Shown here piece by piece: positions 7,052-7,782 of a stretch of DNA of 7,782 nt. The notes beneath the pieces were generated by a model. The model ran no database searches and was not told where the DNA came from. It worked only from the letters and a program-made list of their open reading frames with translations. Made by a program: the position numbers and the translations under genes. Source of the DNA: Mesorhizobium sp. (GTDB lineage Bacteria > Pseudomonadota > Alphaproteobacteria > Rhizobiales > Rhizobiaceae); the NCBI GenBank assembly GCA_019509685.1, contig JAEKLU010000058.1:1-7782 (forward strand), read 5' to 3'. Within the stretch, counting starts at the first letter, position 1. Every line of letters starts with the position of its first letter.

Positions 7052-7209
7052 GTCCAATGTCCGAGGATAGCCGCCAGCGAAATCGCCGCCATGGCCAGGA
7101 TCGCCAGCTTCCAGAAATCGCCGCGCCGCTTCAAGCCGGGCCAGCCGATCGGCTTGATGACCTGGATCAGCATGATGCCGATGATGACAAGGGCGAGAAG
7201 TTTCGTCAT
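7048..7209 (-). CDS. Small two-helix membrane protein, unknown function (53 aa)
   Basis: I do not recognise a named family. The minus-strand frame reads from ATG (7209-7207) to TAG (7050-7048) and encodes 53 residues. It has two hydrophobic segments, residues 3-18 (KLLALVIIGIMLIQVI) and 35-50 (LAILAMAAISLAAILG region), joined by a conserved-looking cytoplasmic or periplasmic loop PIGWPGLKRRGDFWK (20-34) with three consecutive basic residues. On the minus strand, AAAGGCGG lies about six bases before the ATG and is an acceptable ribosome binding site. The even membrane topology, sensible start and absence of competing genes argue that it is real. The stop codon lies in the edge of the neighbouring repeat. 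It is divergent from the DUF1127-like gene across about 200 bases of shared upstream DNA. A short Rhizobiales-specific hypothetical protein is the likeliest identity. Confidence 0.68.
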   Translation of the reverse strand: MTKLLALVIIGIMLIQVIKPIGWPGLKRRGDFWKLAILAMAAISLAAILGHWT

Positions 7210-7275
7210 GCCGCCTTTGACCAGCATCGCGAGCGGCTGTCAAAGCGGTTTGTCGCGCTGACATCCGGACGCTGC

Positions 7276-7286
7276 CCTCCTGACAG
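7276..7286 (+). promoter_or_regulatory. Lone half-site CCTCCTGACAG
   Basis: This is an exact copy of the left arm of the palindrome centred at 7358.5, placed exactly 70 bases upstream of it in the same orientation. No matching right arm follows. It lies between the divergent small genes, 67 bases from the start codon of the minus-strand gene. It could be an auxiliary operator half-site or a degraded palindrome. Confidence 0.4.
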
Positions 7287-7344
7287 AACGCCGGGTGCTT
7301 GAGCCTCTGAGAAAGCCTGCCACACTTTCTGGAACCACCTGCCA

Positions 7345-7384
7345 CCCTCCTGACAGACTGCTGTCAGGAGGGGTGTGCGATACT
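7345..7384 (+). promoter_or_regulatory. Palindromic operator and putative -10 of the DUF1127-like gene
   Basis: CCCTCCTGACAG (7345-7356) and its exact reverse complement CTGTCAGGAGGG (7361-7372) are separated by ACTG. GATACT (7379-7384) lies seven bases after the palindrome and could serve as the -10 hexamer. No good -35 hexamer is visible at 16-18 bases, and that position falls inside the palindrome. A dimeric regulator binding here would therefore sit over the -35 region, as a repressor or as an activator replacing -35 contacts. There is no T-run, so it is not an intrinsic terminator. The regulator is not identified. Confidence 0.6.
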
Positions 7385-7412
7385 CCTCTCATCAAAGAAG
7401 AGGAGCAAGGTC

Positions 7413-7577
7413 ATGAACGGTTCTACCATCCTGCGCAGCGTACAGAATTATGTCGGCAAGATCCGCACGGTGCGCAACGAAATCCGCACGCAGCGTTTCT
7501 TGAACACTTTGCCTGCGGACATCCGCAAGGACATCGGCTGGCCGGACCTTTATGATGGCCGCGTGAGCAGGCACTGA
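7413..7577 (+). CDS. DUF1127-like small arginine-rich protein (54 aa)
   Basis: The protein has 54 residues with a basic, helical first half (KIRTVRNEIRTQRFLNTL, 16-33). The DIRKDIGWPD segment (37-46) then matches the C-terminal core of DUF1127 (YjiS-like) proteins, usually of the form L-x-D-x-x-x-K-D-I-G. The family is short, common in alphaproteobacteria and often present in many copies; work in Agrobacterium and relatives links members to stress, phosphate and carbon/nitrogen metabolism and to RNA interactions. The arginine content is moderate, so this is a divergent member. GAGGAG (7400-7405) seven bases before the ATG is a strong ribosome binding site. A palindromic operator-like site and a -10-like hexamer lie just upstream, and a hairpin lies just after the stop. 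No partner gene in the window explains its role. Confidence 0.8.
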   Translation: MNGSTILRSVQNYVGKIRTVRNEIRTQRFLNTLPADIRKDIGWPDLYDGRVSRH

Positions 7578-7587
7578 AATTTTTCAA

Positions 7588-7620
7588 GGGCGCGACTTGG
7601 ATAAAGACCATGTCGCGCCC
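7588..7620 (+). terminator. Hairpin after the DUF1127-like gene, possible terminator
   Basis: GGGCGCGAC (7588-7596) pairs perfectly with GTCGCGCCC (7612-7620). Inside the loop TGG (7598-7600) can pair with CCA (7608-7610). The hairpin begins 11 bases after the stop codon, the usual place for a terminator. No T-run follows on either strand, so it would be a weak or factor-dependent terminator or a 3'-end stabilising stem. Confidence 0.5.
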
Positions 7621-7683
7621 AGATGTAATGGCTATGGGAAATCCAAGTTTCAGGAAAATGCCGCCGTCCTCCCGGCCGCCCTG

Positions 7684-7728
7684 CCGCAGCCTCCTGACAG
7701 TATGTTGTCAGGAGGCCTGCGGTAATGA
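7684..7728 (+). promoter_or_regulatory. Second palindromic operator of the same type
   Basis: CCGCAG plus CCTCCTGACA (7684-7699) is the inverted copy of TGTCAGGAGG (7706-7715) plus CTGCGG (7717-7722), with one unpaired C at 7716. The core and the six-base gap between TGACA and TGTCA are the same as in the palindrome centred at 7358.5. An AT-rich hexamer, TAATGA (7723-7728), lies at exactly the same distance (23 bases after CTGACA) as GATACT in the first site. It probably controls a transcript starting near the right end of the window. The spacer between this site and the hairpin after the DUF1127-like gene (7621-7683) shows nothing I can name. Confidence 0.55.
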
Positions 7729-7782
7729 ATGCGGCTCGGACCCTGATGGCGACTGTTTCTGGCCGCCCTTGAGAGTTTTTTT

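Noticed and set aside
7057..7302. 81-codon + strand frame over the minus-strand microprotein gene
   Set aside because: The product is strongly charged and low in complexity, has no ribosome binding site, and runs through the repeated operator region. The minus-strand frame gives a sensible two-helix membrane protein.
7345..7372. The first palindrome as an intrinsic terminator of an upstream + strand gene
   Set aside because: There is no + strand gene directly upstream and no T-run follows. It lies in a divergent promoter region instead.
7295..7555. 86-codon + strand frame overlapping the DUF1127-like gene
   Set aside because: It starts inside the palindrome-bearing promoter region and is out of frame with the DUF1127-like gene, which has a strong ribosome binding site and family motif.
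7748..7782. Possible intrinsic terminator at the right edge, ending in seven Ts
   Set aside because: Only a 4-bp GGCG/CGCC pairing around a 12-base loop is visible, separated by eight bases from the T-run, and the window stops there.

Overview
The window is GC-rich (about two-thirds G+C by eye) and reads as chromosomal DNA of a Rhizobiales alphaproteobacterium, most likely Mesorhizobium or a close relative. The grounds are the alphaproteobacterial character of the GAPDH, PGK and class I aldolase proteins, the pgk-class I fba gene order, a DUF1127 miniprotein, and an intergenic repeat (about 6949-7051) that I recognise from memory as dispersed in Mesorhizobium and relatives. The genus call is an inference; no search was run.

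Positions 1-5102 form a central-carbon block, all on the + strand. It holds the 3' part of gap (cut at the catalytic cysteine) with a strong intrinsic terminator, a 629-residue CPA1-type K+/H+ antiporter (NhaP2/CvrA-like, with TrkA_C and CorC-type C-terminal domains), pgk with its own candidate promoter, and a class I fructose-bisphosphate aldolase closed by a second strong terminator. gap, pgk and fba encode consecutive or near-consecutive steps of glycolysis/gluconeogenesis. The antiporter is an insertion in that series. The pgk-fba gap has no terminator but carries two overlapping, mutually exclusive hairpins just before the fba ribosome binding site.

Positions 5103-6731 hold two further + strand genes: a DUF899 thioredoxin-like protein and a membrane-anchored SGNH/GDSL hydrolase.

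Positions 6732-7050 contain no gene on the + strand but are filled by two abutting repeats. The first is a 207-bp imperfect palindrome with 21-bp terminal inverted repeats and further internal pairing. The second is a roughly 100-bp two-hairpin Rhizobiales-type repeat whose right edge supplies the stop codon of a small minus-strand gene.

Positions 7048-7782 hold two divergent microprotein genes: a 53-residue two-helix membrane protein (minus) and a 54-residue DUF1127-like protein (plus). The region between and around them carries repeated copies of CCTCCTGACA/TGTCAGGAGG: one lone half-site and two palindromes of identical geometry, 344 bp apart. They are probably operators of one unidentified regulator and are the most interesting unexplained signal here. 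Apart from them the window is ordinary housekeeping DNA, and I see no large novel system.
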